Shown: positions 17,481-25,558, numbered from the stretch's first letter. The stretch is 32,959 nucleotides of DNA from Bacteroidota bacterium (GCA_026391695.1 JAPLDP010000058.1:1-32959), one strand, 5' to 3'. Notes: generated by a model from the sequence alone, not told the origin. Numbers and translations are program-made.

Positions 17481-18701
17481 TTATTTAGCTCCGGCTTTAT
17501 GATTACTTACAAGTTTTACTATCTGGTCAATGATATCTTTTGCCACTTCATTTTTAGGTTTCAGTGGGTAGTTAAGTTGTTTACCAGAACGGGTGATGAT
17601 GGTAATTTTATTGGTGGATGTTCCAAAACCAGCACCTTTGTTTTTCAAAGAGTTAAGAACGATCAGATCGAGGTTTTTATCCTGAAGTTTCTGCAAAGCG
17701 GCTTTTATACCATTGTCTGTTTCCAAAGCGAAACCAACAAGTATCTTATCCTTTGATTTTTTCTTCCCCAACTCATGAAGAATATCTTTTGTTGGTTTTA
17801 ATTTAATTATTAACTCACCTTTCTCTTTTTTAATTTTATTCTTTTCATAATGGTCGGGGGAGAAATCAGCGACAGCAGCGGCCATAATAGTAATATCGCT
17901 ATCCGGAAAATACTTCGAGCAGGCGGCGTACATATTCTTTGCTGTCAGCACATCTACCCTATCAACAGAAGGGTGGTCTATTAGCATATGCGTAGGTCCG
18001 GTGATCAGGATAACCTGAGCTCCTCGCCTGGCAGATTCATGTGCAAGTTCAAAGCCCATCTGACCTGAAGAATGATTCCCAATGAACCGGACGGGATCGA
18101 TAGCTTCATATGTTGGTCCCGCTGTAATAAGAATCTTTTTATTCACAAGGTCCTGGCCATTTCTAAAGTAAGCATCTATTACGTTCACTATCTTTTCCGG
18201 TTCTTCCATTCTACCCGGGCCGCTAAGACCGCTGGCCAATTCACCGACCTGTGGTTCAATAAGTAAATGACCAAGTAACTGAAGTTTTCTTACATTTTCA
18301 ACGGTGGATGGATGATGGTACATATCGAAATCCATTGCTGGGGCAAAAAAGACCGGACATCGTGCAGATAAATATGCTGTTGTGACAAAGTTATCGGCTA
18401 TTCCATGCACCATCTTAGCCAGTGTATTTGCTGTCAGAGGGGCAATGATCATTAGGTCAGCCCATGTACCAAGTTCGACATGACTTTGCCAATGTCCATC
18501 CTCCTGATTGAAAGATGAACAGATAACGGGATTCTTTGACAGCGTAGATAATGTCAGGGGTGTTATAAAGTCCTTGGCAGAGGGTGTCATAATTACTCTT
18601 ACCTCAGCACCTTCTTTCACAAGCAGACGCACAAGGTATGCGGATTTAAAAGCCGCTATGCTTCCAGTAACAGCAACGATGATCTTTTTACCTTTAAGCA
18701 T
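17481..18701 (-). CDS. coaBC: Bifunctional phosphopantothenoylcysteine decarboxylase / phosphopantothenate-cysteine ligase
   Basis: A 406-aa enzyme carrying out two steps of coenzyme A synthesis. The N-terminal CoaC flavoprotein domain (about 1-180) has VTGSIAAFKSAYLVRLL, the active-site His in HVELGTWADLMIIAP, PAMDFDMYHHP and the cysteine-free PGRMEEPE substrate-clamp region. The C-terminal CoaB domain (about 190-400) has ITAGPTYEAIDPVRFIGNHS, the nucleotide-binding VDVLTA and AAVADF, and the lysine-rich KNKIKKEKGELIIKLKPT stretch typical of CoaB. Length and fusion are normal for bacteria. It lies between the omega-like gene (29 bp gap) and DUF4835 (7 bp gap). Confidence 0.96.
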   Translation of the reverse strand: MLKGKKIIVAVTGSIAAFKSAYLVRLLVKEGAEVRVIMTPSAKDFITPLTLSTLSKNPVICSSFNQEDGHWQSHVELGTWADLMIIAPLTANTLAKMVHGIADNFVTTAYLSARCPVFFAPAMDFDMYHHPSTVENVRKLQLLGHLLIEPQVGELASGLSGPGRMEEPEKIVNVIDAYFRNGQDLVNKKILITAGPTYEAIDPVRFIGNHSSGQMGFELAHESARRGAQVILITGPTHMLIDHPSVDRVDVLTAKNMYAACSKYFPDSDITIMAAAVADFSPDHYEKNKIKKEKGELIIKLKPTKDILHELGKKKSKDKILVGFALETDNGIKAALQKLQDKNLDLIVLNSLKNKGAGFGTSTNKITIITRSGKQLNYPLKPKNEVAKDIIDQIVKLVSNHKAGAK

Positions 18702-18730
18702 AAGGAATTGAATTTGTAATCAATTCATTA

Positions 18731-19066
18731 CTAAACCTTAGTTTTTTTCTCCTTCGATGGATTACGGTAATAGACCTGGTCATTAATAAATTCATGAGTG
18801 GCTATCAAGGTAGGCTTCGGAAGACGTTCATAATATTTAGCTATCTCGATTTGTTCACGGTTTTCAAAAATTTCCTCCAGATTATCGACCGGAGATGCAA
18901 ATTCAGCGATTTTTTTATTCAGCTCTTCTTTCATCTCCAACCCTATCTGATTAGCTCTTTTGGCAATGATCGCAACTGTTTCATAAATATTTCCAGTTTC
19001 CTTGTCAAAGTCACTTACAGTACGTGTAATCGTAGTTGATTCAGTCTTGATTTTCTTGTAATCCAT
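18731..19066 (-). CDS. rpoZ: RNA polymerase omega-subunit-like protein (Rpb6 superfamily, Bacteroidota type)
   Basis: A 111-aa protein with the conserved core 'DKETGNIYETVAIIAKRANQ' at about 20-39, followed by 'EFASPVDNLEEIFENREQIE' and 'YYERLPKPTLIATHEFI'. These are hallmarks of the Bacteroidota omega-type protein, which differs from proteobacterial RpoZ but has the NIYETVAI-AKRANQ omega/Rpb6 helix. The expected role is assembly and stability of RNA polymerase. It is cytoplasmic. It lies 10 bp downstream of bamD and 29 bp upstream of coaBC, its usual place in the phylum. Confidence 0.9.
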   Translation of the reverse strand: MDYKKIKTESTTITRTVSDFDKETGNIYETVAIIAKRANQIGLEMKEELNKKIAEFASPVDNLEEIFENREQIEIAKYYERLPKPTLIATHEFINDQVYYRNPSKEKKTKV

Positions 19067-19076
19067 TTTATATTAA

Positions 19077-19874
19077 TTAATTCGACAATTGTTTTTTAGC
19101 ATTATTATAATAACCACTTGCCTGTTTTAAATACCCACTGTCAGGAAAAGTAGATACAAAAGTATCATAAGCTACCACAGCGTTTTGAAATCTCTCTTTC
19201 TTTTTTGTTTCAATACTATTCAATGCATAAAAATAATATGCTTTTGTCAGGTTAAATAAGGTTTTTTCTTTATAATCCGTATCGGGGTAATCTTTTAGAA
19301 GATTATTAAAAGTCGTAATAGCAGCCTGATAATCCTCCATTTTAAGATACATCTCAGCAATTACAAATTCCTTCTTTTCCAGCTTGCCATTTAATTCATC
19401 AATCAGTCTGTTACATTCAGTTATCCGTTCGCTATTGGGGAATACATCAATAAAAAGCTGTAACTCATTTATTGCTTCAATCGTGCTTGTTGGATCCAGG
19501 CTATAAACAGGAGAATCGAGGTATTTACAATAAGCGCTCATATAATAACACTCTTCGGCATATTTACTAGAAGGATAATTTTTTGTGAACCGTTTAAAAT
19601 AATAGCTTGCGAGGACATGATCACCTTGCTGATAGTGGCAATAGGCATAATAGTATGAAAGTTGTTCCGCTTTATCCGTTCCACGATAAAAAGGTAAGAC
19701 AGCGTCAAATAGTTGCAAAGCCTTGTAATAATCACCCTGGTTGTAATAAACAACTGCCATTTCGTACTTTTCTTCAAAGTCTGTACTTTTCATCAGTTTC
19801 TGATACTTGGAACAGGAATTTGTTACAACAAATAGTACAATGAAGAAAAACGGCGTAGCGATTTTTTTAAACAT
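19077..19874 (-). CDS. bamD: Outer membrane protein assembly factor BamD
   Basis: A 265-aa lipoprotein. The signal sequence ends in the lipobox VTNSC with lipidated Cys21. The mature protein is a string of TPR-like helices: 'AVVYYNQGDYYKALQLF', 'YYYAYCHYQQGDHVLASYYF', 'FTKNYPSSKYAEECYY', and a later 'DYPDTDYKEKTLFNLTKAYYF' region. BamD is the essential scaffold of the BAM complex that inserts beta-barrel proteins into the outer membrane. It heads the leftward operon with the omega-like gene, coaBC, DUF4835 and recN. A -7 box lies a few bases upstream of the ATG, implying a very short leader. Confidence 0.93.
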   Translation of the reverse strand: MFKKIATPFFFIVLFVVTNSCSKYQKLMKSTDFEEKYEMAVVYYNQGDYYKALQLFDAVLPFYRGTDKAEQLSYYYAYCHYQQGDHVLASYYFKRFTKNYPSSKYAEECYYMSAYCKYLDSPVYSLDPTSTIEAINELQLFIDVFPNSERITECNRLIDELNGKLEKKEFVIAEMYLKMEDYQAAITTFNNLLKDYPDTDYKEKTLFNLTKAYYFYALNSIETKKKERFQNAVVAYDTFVSTFPDSGYLKQASGYYNNAKKQLSN

Positions 19875-19879
19875 GGGCG

Positions 19880-19887
19880 CAAAAATA
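19880..19887 (-). promoter_or_regulatory. Candidate -7 element for the bamD operon
   Basis: The minus-strand sequence is TATTTTTG, an exact TAnnTTTG match, but it ends only 5 nt upstream of the bamD ATG. The transcript would be nearly leaderless. Either that is so, or the real promoter is further upstream in the 63-bp gap after galK. Confidence 0.4.
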
Positions 19888-19937
19888 CAAATTTTCAGCG
19901 AATTATTAAACGCTTAAAGGTGATAAATATTTTCAGA

Positions 19938-21134
19938 TTAATCAATACTTCGCACGCCATTTCCTATTTGAACAGGATAAAACTCCGGTATCAGACCGGT
20001 TTTTCGAATATATGCCTTACTGACTTCAGATATAAAATGCTTAATTTTATCTTTCATTATGAGTGTAACAGTGCAACCGCCAAAGCCTGCCCCAGTCATT
20101 CGGCTTCCAAGGACTCCTTCAATGCATTTGGATTCATCGACGAGAACATCAAGTTCGTTACCAGTAACTTCATAATCAAAGCGTAATGAATCATGTGAGG
20201 CGTACATGAGTTTCCCAAAATAATCCAGATCATTCATTTTTAGCGCTTTTTTTGCTTCAACAACCCGCCGATTCTCTGAAACGACATGTCTAGCCCTTTT
20301 TCTAAGTGTCGCATCTGGGATGAGAGTTTCATATTTGCTAAATGTTTCTAAATTTAATTCTCCCAGATTATTTAAACTCAAAATAGTATTAAGATATTGA
20401 AGTGACTTCTTGCATTCCTCAACTCTTTCATTGTACTTTGAATCAGCAAGACCTCGTTTCTTATTTGTATTTGTAATGATCAATAAGTGACTTTTTAAAT
20501 CAAATGGTACCAATTCAAAATCTAACGAGTCACAATTCAGAAACAAAGCATGATTGTGTTGTCCCATTCCCACAATAAACTGGTCCATAATACCACAATT
20601 CACTCCGACAAATTCATTTTCAGCTTTTTTAGAAGCCTTTATCATATCGATCATTGTCCATCCTGTTCCATAAAGATCATTCAGTGCAAAAGCAGTTACC
20701 ATTTCAATGGAAGCAGAAGATGAAAGACCAGCTCCATAAGGTATATTCCCACTATATAGCAAATCCATACCAGCTAATGGAATAAGTTTATCCAAGAACT
20801 GGTTCATAACTCCAATCGGATAATTAATCCATTCGTGGCCCTGTTTTTTAGTTAAATCAGTCCTGTCAATGGTGGCAGAAAAATGGAAATTTGTTGATGC
20901 AAACCTGACCCGATGTGACTGATTAAAACGGATAAGAAGAGTAGTACCCATATCAAGGGCACAAGGCAATACCAAGCCGCCATTATAATCAGTATGTTCC
21001 CCGATAAGATTGACCCTTCCCGGAGCAAAATATGAAAACAATGGAGAGTTATTTAATCCAAATCTGACAACGAATTCACCTTTATTATCAGAACTAAATT
21101 CGGTAGTACGAATTCTTTTTTTTTGAGTCATCAC
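19938..21134 (-). CDS. galK: Galactokinase
   Basis: A 398-aa GHMP-family kinase that phosphorylates galactose to galactose-1-phosphate, the entry to the Leloir pathway. The galactokinase signature GRVNLIGEHTDYNGG is at about 39-53, the ATP-binding GHMP motif GAGLSSSASIEM near 142, the catalytic Asp in CGIMDQF near 187, and the C-terminal GAGFGGCTV motif near 358. Length is normal. No galT, galE or galM is in the window, so the rest of the pathway is elsewhere. The start is ATG 21134 or the next codon (MM). An inverted-repeat element begins 3 bp upstream of the ATG, so any promoter must lie inside that element. Confidence 0.95.
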   Translation of the reverse strand: MMTQKKRIRTTEFSSDNKGEFVVRFGLNNSPLFSYFAPGRVNLIGEHTDYNGGLVLPCALDMGTTLLIRFNQSHRVRFASTNFHFSATIDRTDLTKKQGHEWINYPIGVMNQFLDKLIPLAGMDLLYSGNIPYGAGLSSSASIEMVTAFALNDLYGTGWTMIDMIKASKKAENEFVGVNCGIMDQFIVGMGQHNHALFLNCDSLDFELVPFDLKSHLLIITNTNKKRGLADSKYNERVEECKKSLQYLNTILSLNNLGELNLETFSKYETLIPDATLRKRARHVVSENRRVVEAKKALKMNDLDYFGKLMYASHDSLRFDYEVTGNELDVLVDESKCIEGVLGSRMTGAGFGGCTVTLIMKDKIKHFISEVSKAYIRKTGLIPEFYPVQIGNGVRSID

Positions 21135-21137
21135 AAT

Positions 21138-21395
21138 AATGCGTACTTGTGGTTAGAATTCGTGATTTGAATTACCCCGGACTTCAGGCCGGGTTTTCAG
21201 GCAGCTAAATAAAACGTGGGCGTTAGCCCGAAACAGACGCATCAAATTTGTACTTACGTATAAATTCTTGATATTCATATGCCATATCGTAAACAAGGTT
21301 TTGGGCTAAAGCCCGGTTTTGTGTTGTTTTTTTTAACCCCGAGCTAAAAGCACGGGGTAATTCATATTACCTTCGTTACCCTAAAAGTACGCATT
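21138..21395. repeat. Nested inverted-repeat (MITE-like) element between galK and an FKBP gene
   Basis: Outer perfect 11-bp inverted repeats AATGCGTACTT (21138-21148) and AAGTACGCATT (21385-21395) enclose inner perfect 12-bp repeats TGAATTACCCCG (21168-21179) and CGGGGTAATTCA (21353-21364). The arms lie at nearly equal spacing, giving about 42-bp imperfect termini. Inside are small hairpins: CCCGG/CCGGG at 21176-21193, GGGC/GCCC at 21218-21229, GGGC/GCCC at 21303-21314, and CCCCGAGCT/AGCACGGGG (one mismatch) at 21337-21357. There is no ORF. It fills the gap between galK and the FKBP stop. Confidence 0.7.
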
Positions 21396-21414
21396 TCTGT
21401 AAAGACCCGTTTTG

Positions 21415-22737
21415 TTACTTTAAAATCTCCAATAATTCCACTTCAAATATCAATGCCATGTTGGGTTCGATAATTTTTCCCCTTCCATTATCCTTATATG
21501 CCAATTCAGGAGGAATGTACAATATCCATTTTGCACCAAGTGGCATCATCTGAAGAGCTTCAGACCAACCGGAAATTACTGCATTAACCTTAAAAACTGA
21601 AGGTTCTTTTCGGTCATAGGAACTGTCAAAAACAGTTCCGTTTATGATAGTACCTCTGTAATTTACCTTTACCTGATCAGTGAGAGATGGTTTAGTACCA
21701 GAGCCCGGATTTACAATTTTATATTGCAGGCCATCCGGAAGAGTCACAACGCCAGGTTGTTTACTGTTTTGTTCGAGGAATCTACGGCTTTCAATTTTAT
21801 TCTGTTCATATTTCTTCAATTTCTCCTGTTTGATTTTTTCCTGCTCAATATCATGTTGTTGTTTGGTCATAATATCAACAATCTGAACATCATAAAGCAG
21901 AGTTGAAAAAGGTGGAATCATCTCTCCCCTGCCACGTTCGCCAAAGGCAAGGTCAGATGGGACTATCAGACGAGCTTTCGAGCCCTTACTCATCAGACCA
22001 ACAGCTTCTGTAACACCTTTGTTTTCAAATTGTTTTCCAAACTCAAATTCCGCCGGCTTATCATTAAAAGAAGAATAAATTATTTTTCCATCCAATGCTG
22101 TAACTGAAAAATGCAATTTAATCCATTGTCCGGTCTGCGGTATAGTTCCATTTCCAGGGGTTGTCTCGATAAAGTACAGCCCGCTGGTTAAAGAAGCGAC
22201 ACCAATCCCATTATCTTTGATGTATTGTTCACGAAATTGATTTTCCTGTGATTTGAGGCTGTCCTTTCTCGCCTGCTCTGCTCTTTGGTAAGCTTCTCTT
22301 GTGAGAGAGGATAAAAGTTTAATATGAAAAATCATCACGTCGTTGCTGTCGATATAGGGTGGTATTCTTGGATTGCGAGCGGTTTTAAGAAAAAATGAAT
22401 CCGGCCGGAGAATGAATGAGGCACTATCTCCAACTGACATCATTGAGAAAGCTTCATAAATATCACCCTTATAATCAGATTTTTTTTGAGGCATCATAAG
22501 TGGTCTTGGGCTTTTATCGCTGTCAAAAATAGTCGTGTCTTCTGTTCCATATTTCATCCTGATTGTAATCATATCATTTAAGCGGGGTTTTGTTGTATCA
22601 CCAGAACGATGATAAAACTTATACAGGAGACCGGAATCTGACTTCTTATATCCCCTATATTTATTTTGCTGGCACGAGACCACAGCAAGTGAAATGACTA
22701 ATGCAATCACCATTAATAAAAAAAATTCTCTTTTCAT
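21415..22737 (-). CDS. Lipoprotein with three FKBP-type peptidyl-prolyl isomerase domains
   Basis: A 440-aa protein with a lipoprotein signal (lipobox VVSC, Cys22). There are three FKBP-like modules: a degenerate one at about 33-150, a second at about 185-290 (GKQFENKGVTEAVGLMSKGS, AFGERGRGEMIPPFSTLLYD) and a third at about 335-440 (VNYRGTIINGTVFDSSYDR, ELAYKDNGRGKIIEPNMALIF). Charged Gln/Lys/Glu-rich linkers around 150-180 and 290-330 probably form helices. Module 3 is closest to active FKBP; module 1 has lost most signature residues. It is presumably periplasmic, folding or holding envelope proteins. It follows a single-domain FKBP lipoprotein gene by 12 bp and is the last gene of that operon. 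Confidence 0.9.
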   Translation of the reverse strand: MKREFFLLMVIALVISLAVVSCQQNKYRGYKKSDSGLLYKFYHRSGDTTKPRLNDMITIRMKYGTEDTTIFDSDKSPRPLMMPQKKSDYKGDIYEAFSMMSVGDSASFILRPDSFFLKTARNPRIPPYIDSNDVMIFHIKLLSSLTREAYQRAEQARKDSLKSQENQFREQYIKDNGIGVASLTSGLYFIETTPGNGTIPQTGQWIKLHFSVTALDGKIIYSSFNDKPAEFEFGKQFENKGVTEAVGLMSKGSKARLIVPSDLAFGERGRGEMIPPFSTLLYDVQIVDIMTKQQHDIEQEKIKQEKLKKYEQNKIESRRFLEQNSKQPGVVTLPDGLQYKIVNPGSGTKPSLTDQVKVNYRGTIINGTVFDSSYDRKEPSVFKVNAVISGWSEALQMMPLGAKWILYIPPELAYKDNGRGKIIEPNMALIFEVELLEILK

Positions 22738-22749
22738 TTTTAATGAATT

Positions 22750-23325
22750 TTAGTTATACTTAATTTTGATATTCCTGATGTCTATTAATTCTACATCATA
22801 AACCAGCGTTGCTTTTGGAGGGATTTTATTCTGATCACCCAACAATCCAAAAGCGAGGTGCGAAGGTATAATAAATTTTGCTTTGTCTCCAATGCGGAGT
22901 AACAAAATTCCTTCATCCAGACCACTTTCAACGGCCCCGCTACCGATCTGGAATTCCTTATGTCCATCCTTTCCAGAGGAGTAACATGAATCACCATTAA
23001 GAAGTATCGAGTAATAATTAATAATAACGTAATCACCTTTCTTTGGAAACAGACCATTTCCTTTTTTATAAATCATATATCGCAATCCTGTTCCTGTTTG
23101 TTCCATAGTCCAACCATAACGCCTGATGAAATCATCAATGAGATCACTTTCGTTCTTAGTCATTTGTTTGTTGGCTTTTATCAGGATCTCCTTATACGGA
23201 TCAGGATTAAAGGCTTTTTCCTTCTCTGAAAGTTTATTACGACATGCTGATATTATTGAACTAAAAGCAATCAATAAAATAATGAAAGCAACTGTTTTAC
23301 CTATTACCGACATAACACTATTCAT
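22750..23325 (-). CDS. FKBP-type peptidyl-prolyl isomerase lipoprotein, GldI-like
   Basis: I place the start at ATG 23325 (191 aa), which overlaps the stop of the upstream nrnA-like gene by 8 bp and gives a compact lipoprotein signal with lipobox IISAC; a longer frame from 23355 is possible. Residues ~75-185 form an FKBP domain: 'KKGDYVIINYYSILLNGDSC', 'GSGAVESGLDEGILLLRIGD', 'IPSHLAFGLLGDQNKIPPKA', 'LVYDVELIDI'. It resembles GldI, the FKBP lipoprotein associated with gliding motility/T9SS, and single-domain periplasmic FKBPs in general; I cannot separate these by eye. The T9SS substrates in this window make a GldI-type role plausible. Confidence 0.82.
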   Translation of the reverse strand: MNSVMSVIGKTVAFIILLIAFSSIISACRNKLSEKEKAFNPDPYKEILIKANKQMTKNESDLIDDFIRRYGWTMEQTGTGLRYMIYKKGNGLFPKKGDYVIINYYSILLNGDSCYSSGKDGHKEFQIGSGAVESGLDEGILLLRIGDKAKFIIPSHLAFGLLGDQNKIPPKATLVYDVELIDIRNIKIKYN

Positions 23326-24367
23326 GATAATTATATCCTGACATCTGATTTGCAATATTTAATTGCTCTTTATAAACTGCGAGTAGCTCCTCCAGTTTAA
23401 GTATTGTTTCTTCGATAGTAACGTACGAATTTGCACCGGCTGCATTTTTATGACCACCTCCCTCAAAATGTCTTCTTGCAAAGTCATTAACAGAAAAGTT
23501 GCCCCGTGACCTGAATGACATTCTGATATATTTATCTCTTTCCATTATTAAACAGGCAAAGCTTACTCCAGTAATTGAAAGGGCATAATTTACGATACCT
23601 TCAGAATCCCCAATCTGATAATTAAATGACCGCAGCTCTTCTTTTGTCAGACAAATATAGGCTGAATGATATTCCTTAAGAACTTTCAGCTTTTTACTCA
23701 AGCAGTAACCGAGTAAGCGCATCCGGTCTTCAGAATAGGTGTCATAGACAAGTGTATGGATATGTTCACCATCAACACCTCTTTTCATTAAATCGGCAAT
23801 AATCAGATAAGTGTTTTCGTAATTACATGAATAGCTAAAAGAGCCAGTATCTGTTACTATACCTACATAAATATTTTCAGCAATAGGTTTAGAAATGAGG
23901 TACTTCCCTCCAAGCTCATCAATTAATTTATATACCAGTTCTGCTGTCGAAGATGTTTCAACGGAAGAAATCACAATGTCGAATTCATTTTCAGGCTGAG
24001 GATGATGGTCTATTAATATTTTGGGGACAAAGCTTTTGCGAACCGGATCCTCAAGTTTATCCAACCGGATAAGTGCATTAAAGTCGAGACAAAATATTAA
24101 TTCAGCCTGAGCGATAATGTGTCTGCATTTTTCAGGCAGCCTTTTATAGATCAGGATATTCTCACTTCCTGGCATCCATGACAGGAAGGCAGGAAAGTTA
24201 TTCGGTACAATGATATCCACATGGTGCCCCGTAATTGTCAGAAATTGCCCAAAAGCCAGGGATGATCCCAAAGCATCCCCATCAGGGTTAGTGTGAGTAG
24301 TAATTACCACATTTCTTTTTGAGGAGCTGAGCAATTCTTTGACTTGATAAGCAACTGTTTTGGTCAA
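23318..24367 (-). CDS. DHH-family phosphoesterase, NrnA-like (oligoribonuclease / pAp phosphatase)
   Basis: A 349-aa DHH/DHHA1 phosphoesterase. Metal-binding motifs are THTNPDGDALGS (25-36), the Asp of FCLDFN near 95, and DHH at 120-122 in ILIDHHPQP. The later 'IVTDTGSFSYS' and the C-terminal DHHA1 motif FEGGGHKNAAGA follow. NrnA-type enzymes degrade nanoRNAs and 3'-phosphoadenosine 5'-phosphate; related members cleave cyclic dinucleotides, so substrate is uncertain. Cytoplasmic. It is first gene of a leftward operon with two FKBP lipoproteins; the next gene overlaps its stop by 8 bp (ATGAATAG). A -7 box TAAATTTG lies 36 bp upstream. Confidence 0.9.
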   Translation of the reverse strand: MTKTVAYQVKELLSSSKRNVVITTHTNPDGDALGSSLAFGQFLTITGHHVDIIVPNNFPAFLSWMPGSENILIYKRLPEKCRHIIAQAELIFCLDFNALIRLDKLEDPVRKSFVPKILIDHHPQPENEFDIVISSVETSSTAELVYKLIDELGGKYLISKPIAENIYVGIVTDTGSFSYSCNYENTYLIIADLMKRGVDGEHIHTLVYDTYSEDRMRLLGYCLSKKLKVLKEYHSAYICLTKEELRSFNYQIGDSEGIVNYALSITGVSFACLIMERDKYIRMSFRSRGNFSVNDFARRHFEGGGHKNAAGANSYVTIEETILKLEELLAVYKEQLNIANQMSGYNYHE

Positions 24368-24402
24368 TGCTCTAATATTTAAATATTGTCAAAATAGGTT
24401 GG

Positions 24403-24410
24403 CAAATTTA
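24403..24410 (-). promoter_or_regulatory. Bacteroidota-type -7 element for the nrnA-FKBP operon
   Basis: The minus-strand sequence is TAAATTTG, an exact TAnnTTTG match, giving a leader of about 30 nt before the ATG at 24367. Confidence 0.5.
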
Positions 24411-24458
24411 TAAATTTATAAAATATAACAGACTAAGACCTTGCAATTGATTATGTAT

Positions 24459-24466
24459 TATTTTTG
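24459..24466 (+). promoter_or_regulatory. Bacteroidota-type -7 element for ndk
   Basis: TATTTTTG followed by CGCAC matches the -7 consensus exactly; a TTG at 24441 may be the -33. Transcription from about 24473 would give ndk a long leader of roughly 158 nt containing the two-hairpin element at 24524-24604. Confidence 0.5.
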
Positions 24467-24523
24467 CGCACGATAACGGTAACCAGAGCAAGCCCATTTT
24501 CCAAATTCCGTTGCAGAGTATTT

Positions 24524-24604
24524 AATTAATCCCGACTTGCTTCGCAGTCGGGATTAATTCGACTTACAAATTTTACTGCACTTTGTTTGTAAAATTTGAG
24601 TCTC
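24524..24604 (-). repeat. Two-hairpin dispersed element, copy A (ndk leader)
   Basis: Hairpin 1 has a perfect 14-bp stem: AATTAATCCCGACT (24524-24537) pairs with AGTCGGGATTAATT (24546-24559). Hairpin 2 has a perfect 10-bp stem: CAAATTTTAC (24567-24576) pairs with GTAAAATTTG (24589-24598), extended by GACT/AGTC across a 2-nt bulge. In minus orientation it reads GAGACTCAA...TTGTAAGTCGAA...AATCCCGAC...GTCGG, the order also found at 29892-29957. It ends 26 bp before the ndk ATG. Confidence 0.75.
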
Positions 24605-24630
24605 ATTAAAAATCTTTAAAACCAACATTT

Positions 24631-25050
24631 ATGTCAGGAAAAATCACATTGACCACGATTAAACCTTTAGCTGTGCAGAAAAATCACACAGGTGCAATAT
24701 TAAAACAGATAAATGAAGCAGGATTCCGGGTTATAGCGATGAAATACCTCAAATTGACAACGGATCAGGCAAGGGAATTTTATGCCATTCACAGAGAAAG
24801 GCCATTCTTTAATGATTTAGTAATGTCAATGAGTTCAGGTCCCATAGTAGCTGCTATACTTGAAAAGGACAATGCTGTCGAAACATACAGGGAACTCATT
24901 GGTTCTACAGATCCTTTAAAAGCAGCACCAGGTACGATACGGAGTTTATATGGGATATCTATTGAAGCGAATGCAGTGCACGGTTCTGACAGTGACGAAA
25001 ATGCAGGGATTGAAAGTGATTTTTTCTTTTCAAAATTGGAACGGTACTGA
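24631..25050 (+). CDS. ndk: Nucleoside diphosphate kinase
   Basis: A 139-aa enzyme that exchanges the terminal phosphate between nucleoside triphosphates and diphosphates. Conserved features are the TIKP lysine near the N-terminus, '[20 protein letters not shown]', '[11 protein letters not shown]', '[14 protein letters not shown]', and the active-site phosphohistidine in [12 protein letters not shown] near residue 116. Length is the usual short bacterial form. The first motif reads TIKPLAV where most members have MIKPDAV or MIKPNAV, so a normally polar position carries Leu; the catalytic residues are intact. It converges with an XRE-type regulator gene with 5 bp between stops. Confidence 0.95.
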   Translation: MSGKITLTTIKPLAVQKNHTGAILKQINEAGFRVIAMKYLKLTTDQAREFYAIHRERPFFNDLVMSMSSGPIVAAILEKDNAVETYRELIGSTDPLKAAPGTIRSLYGISIEANAVHGSDSDENAGIESDFFFSKLERY

Positions 25051-25055
25051 TAATT

Positions 25056-25508
25056 CTATTTTCCGACATTTTCAGGCATATATTCTGAAAATGTATGATC
25101 GTTAAAAAAAATCACAATACGTACTGATTTAATTACGCCAGTATTTTGTGCTACTTGTGTATCGCTTTTTACAGGTGATGTGCTATCTTGGAGTAAGGTT
25201 TTCCCTTCTTCAACAGGGGAAACCTTCAAACCAGTTTCGGATTTGAATGTTTCTATGTGACCAGTTCGTATTTCCTGGTTATTAATAGTAATTTTTTCTT
25301 TTCGTATCATCGCGCCGTGATCAAACAAAAGCCAATCAGGATTAATTTCCGGAAAACATCGTAAAATTTTCAGTACAAAATCAAGACTCGGTTTATTTCT
25401 TCCAGAAAGAACATGTGAAACGCTGGATGGTTGCACTCCAATTGTCGATGCAAACTCAGAGGCTGTGATTTCTTTCGATTTGATTAATTGAAATATTCTT
25501 TTTAGCAT
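25056..25508 (-). CDS. XRE-family helix-turn-helix regulator
   Basis: A 150-aa protein. Residues ~1-65 form a helix-turn-helix of the Cro/C1 type: 'EITASEFASTIGVQPSSVSH' and 'LSGRNKPSLDFVLKILRCFP', followed by 'INPDWLLFDHG', a phrase common in Bacteroidota members of this family. The rest is polar and probably disordered up to a hydrophobic patch near the end (IKSVRIVIFFNDHTF), possibly a dimer contact. It is a likely DNA-binding transcription factor. The only strong palindrome near it lies at its own promoter (25559-25588), which suggests autoregulation. Targets are unknown; the T9SS protein gene is the next gene on the divergent side. Confidence 0.88.
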   Translation of the reverse strand: MLKRIFQLIKSKEITASEFASTIGVQPSSVSHVLSGRNKPSLDFVLKILRCFPEINPDWLLFDHGAMIRKEKITINNQEIRTGHIETFKSETGLKVSPVEEGKTLLQDSTSPVKSDTQVAQNTGVIKSVRIVIFFNDHTFSEYMPENVGK

Positions 25509-25558
25509 AAGAATGCCAAAATTAAGTCATTTTGAATAAATATGCAAATTCTTCATCA

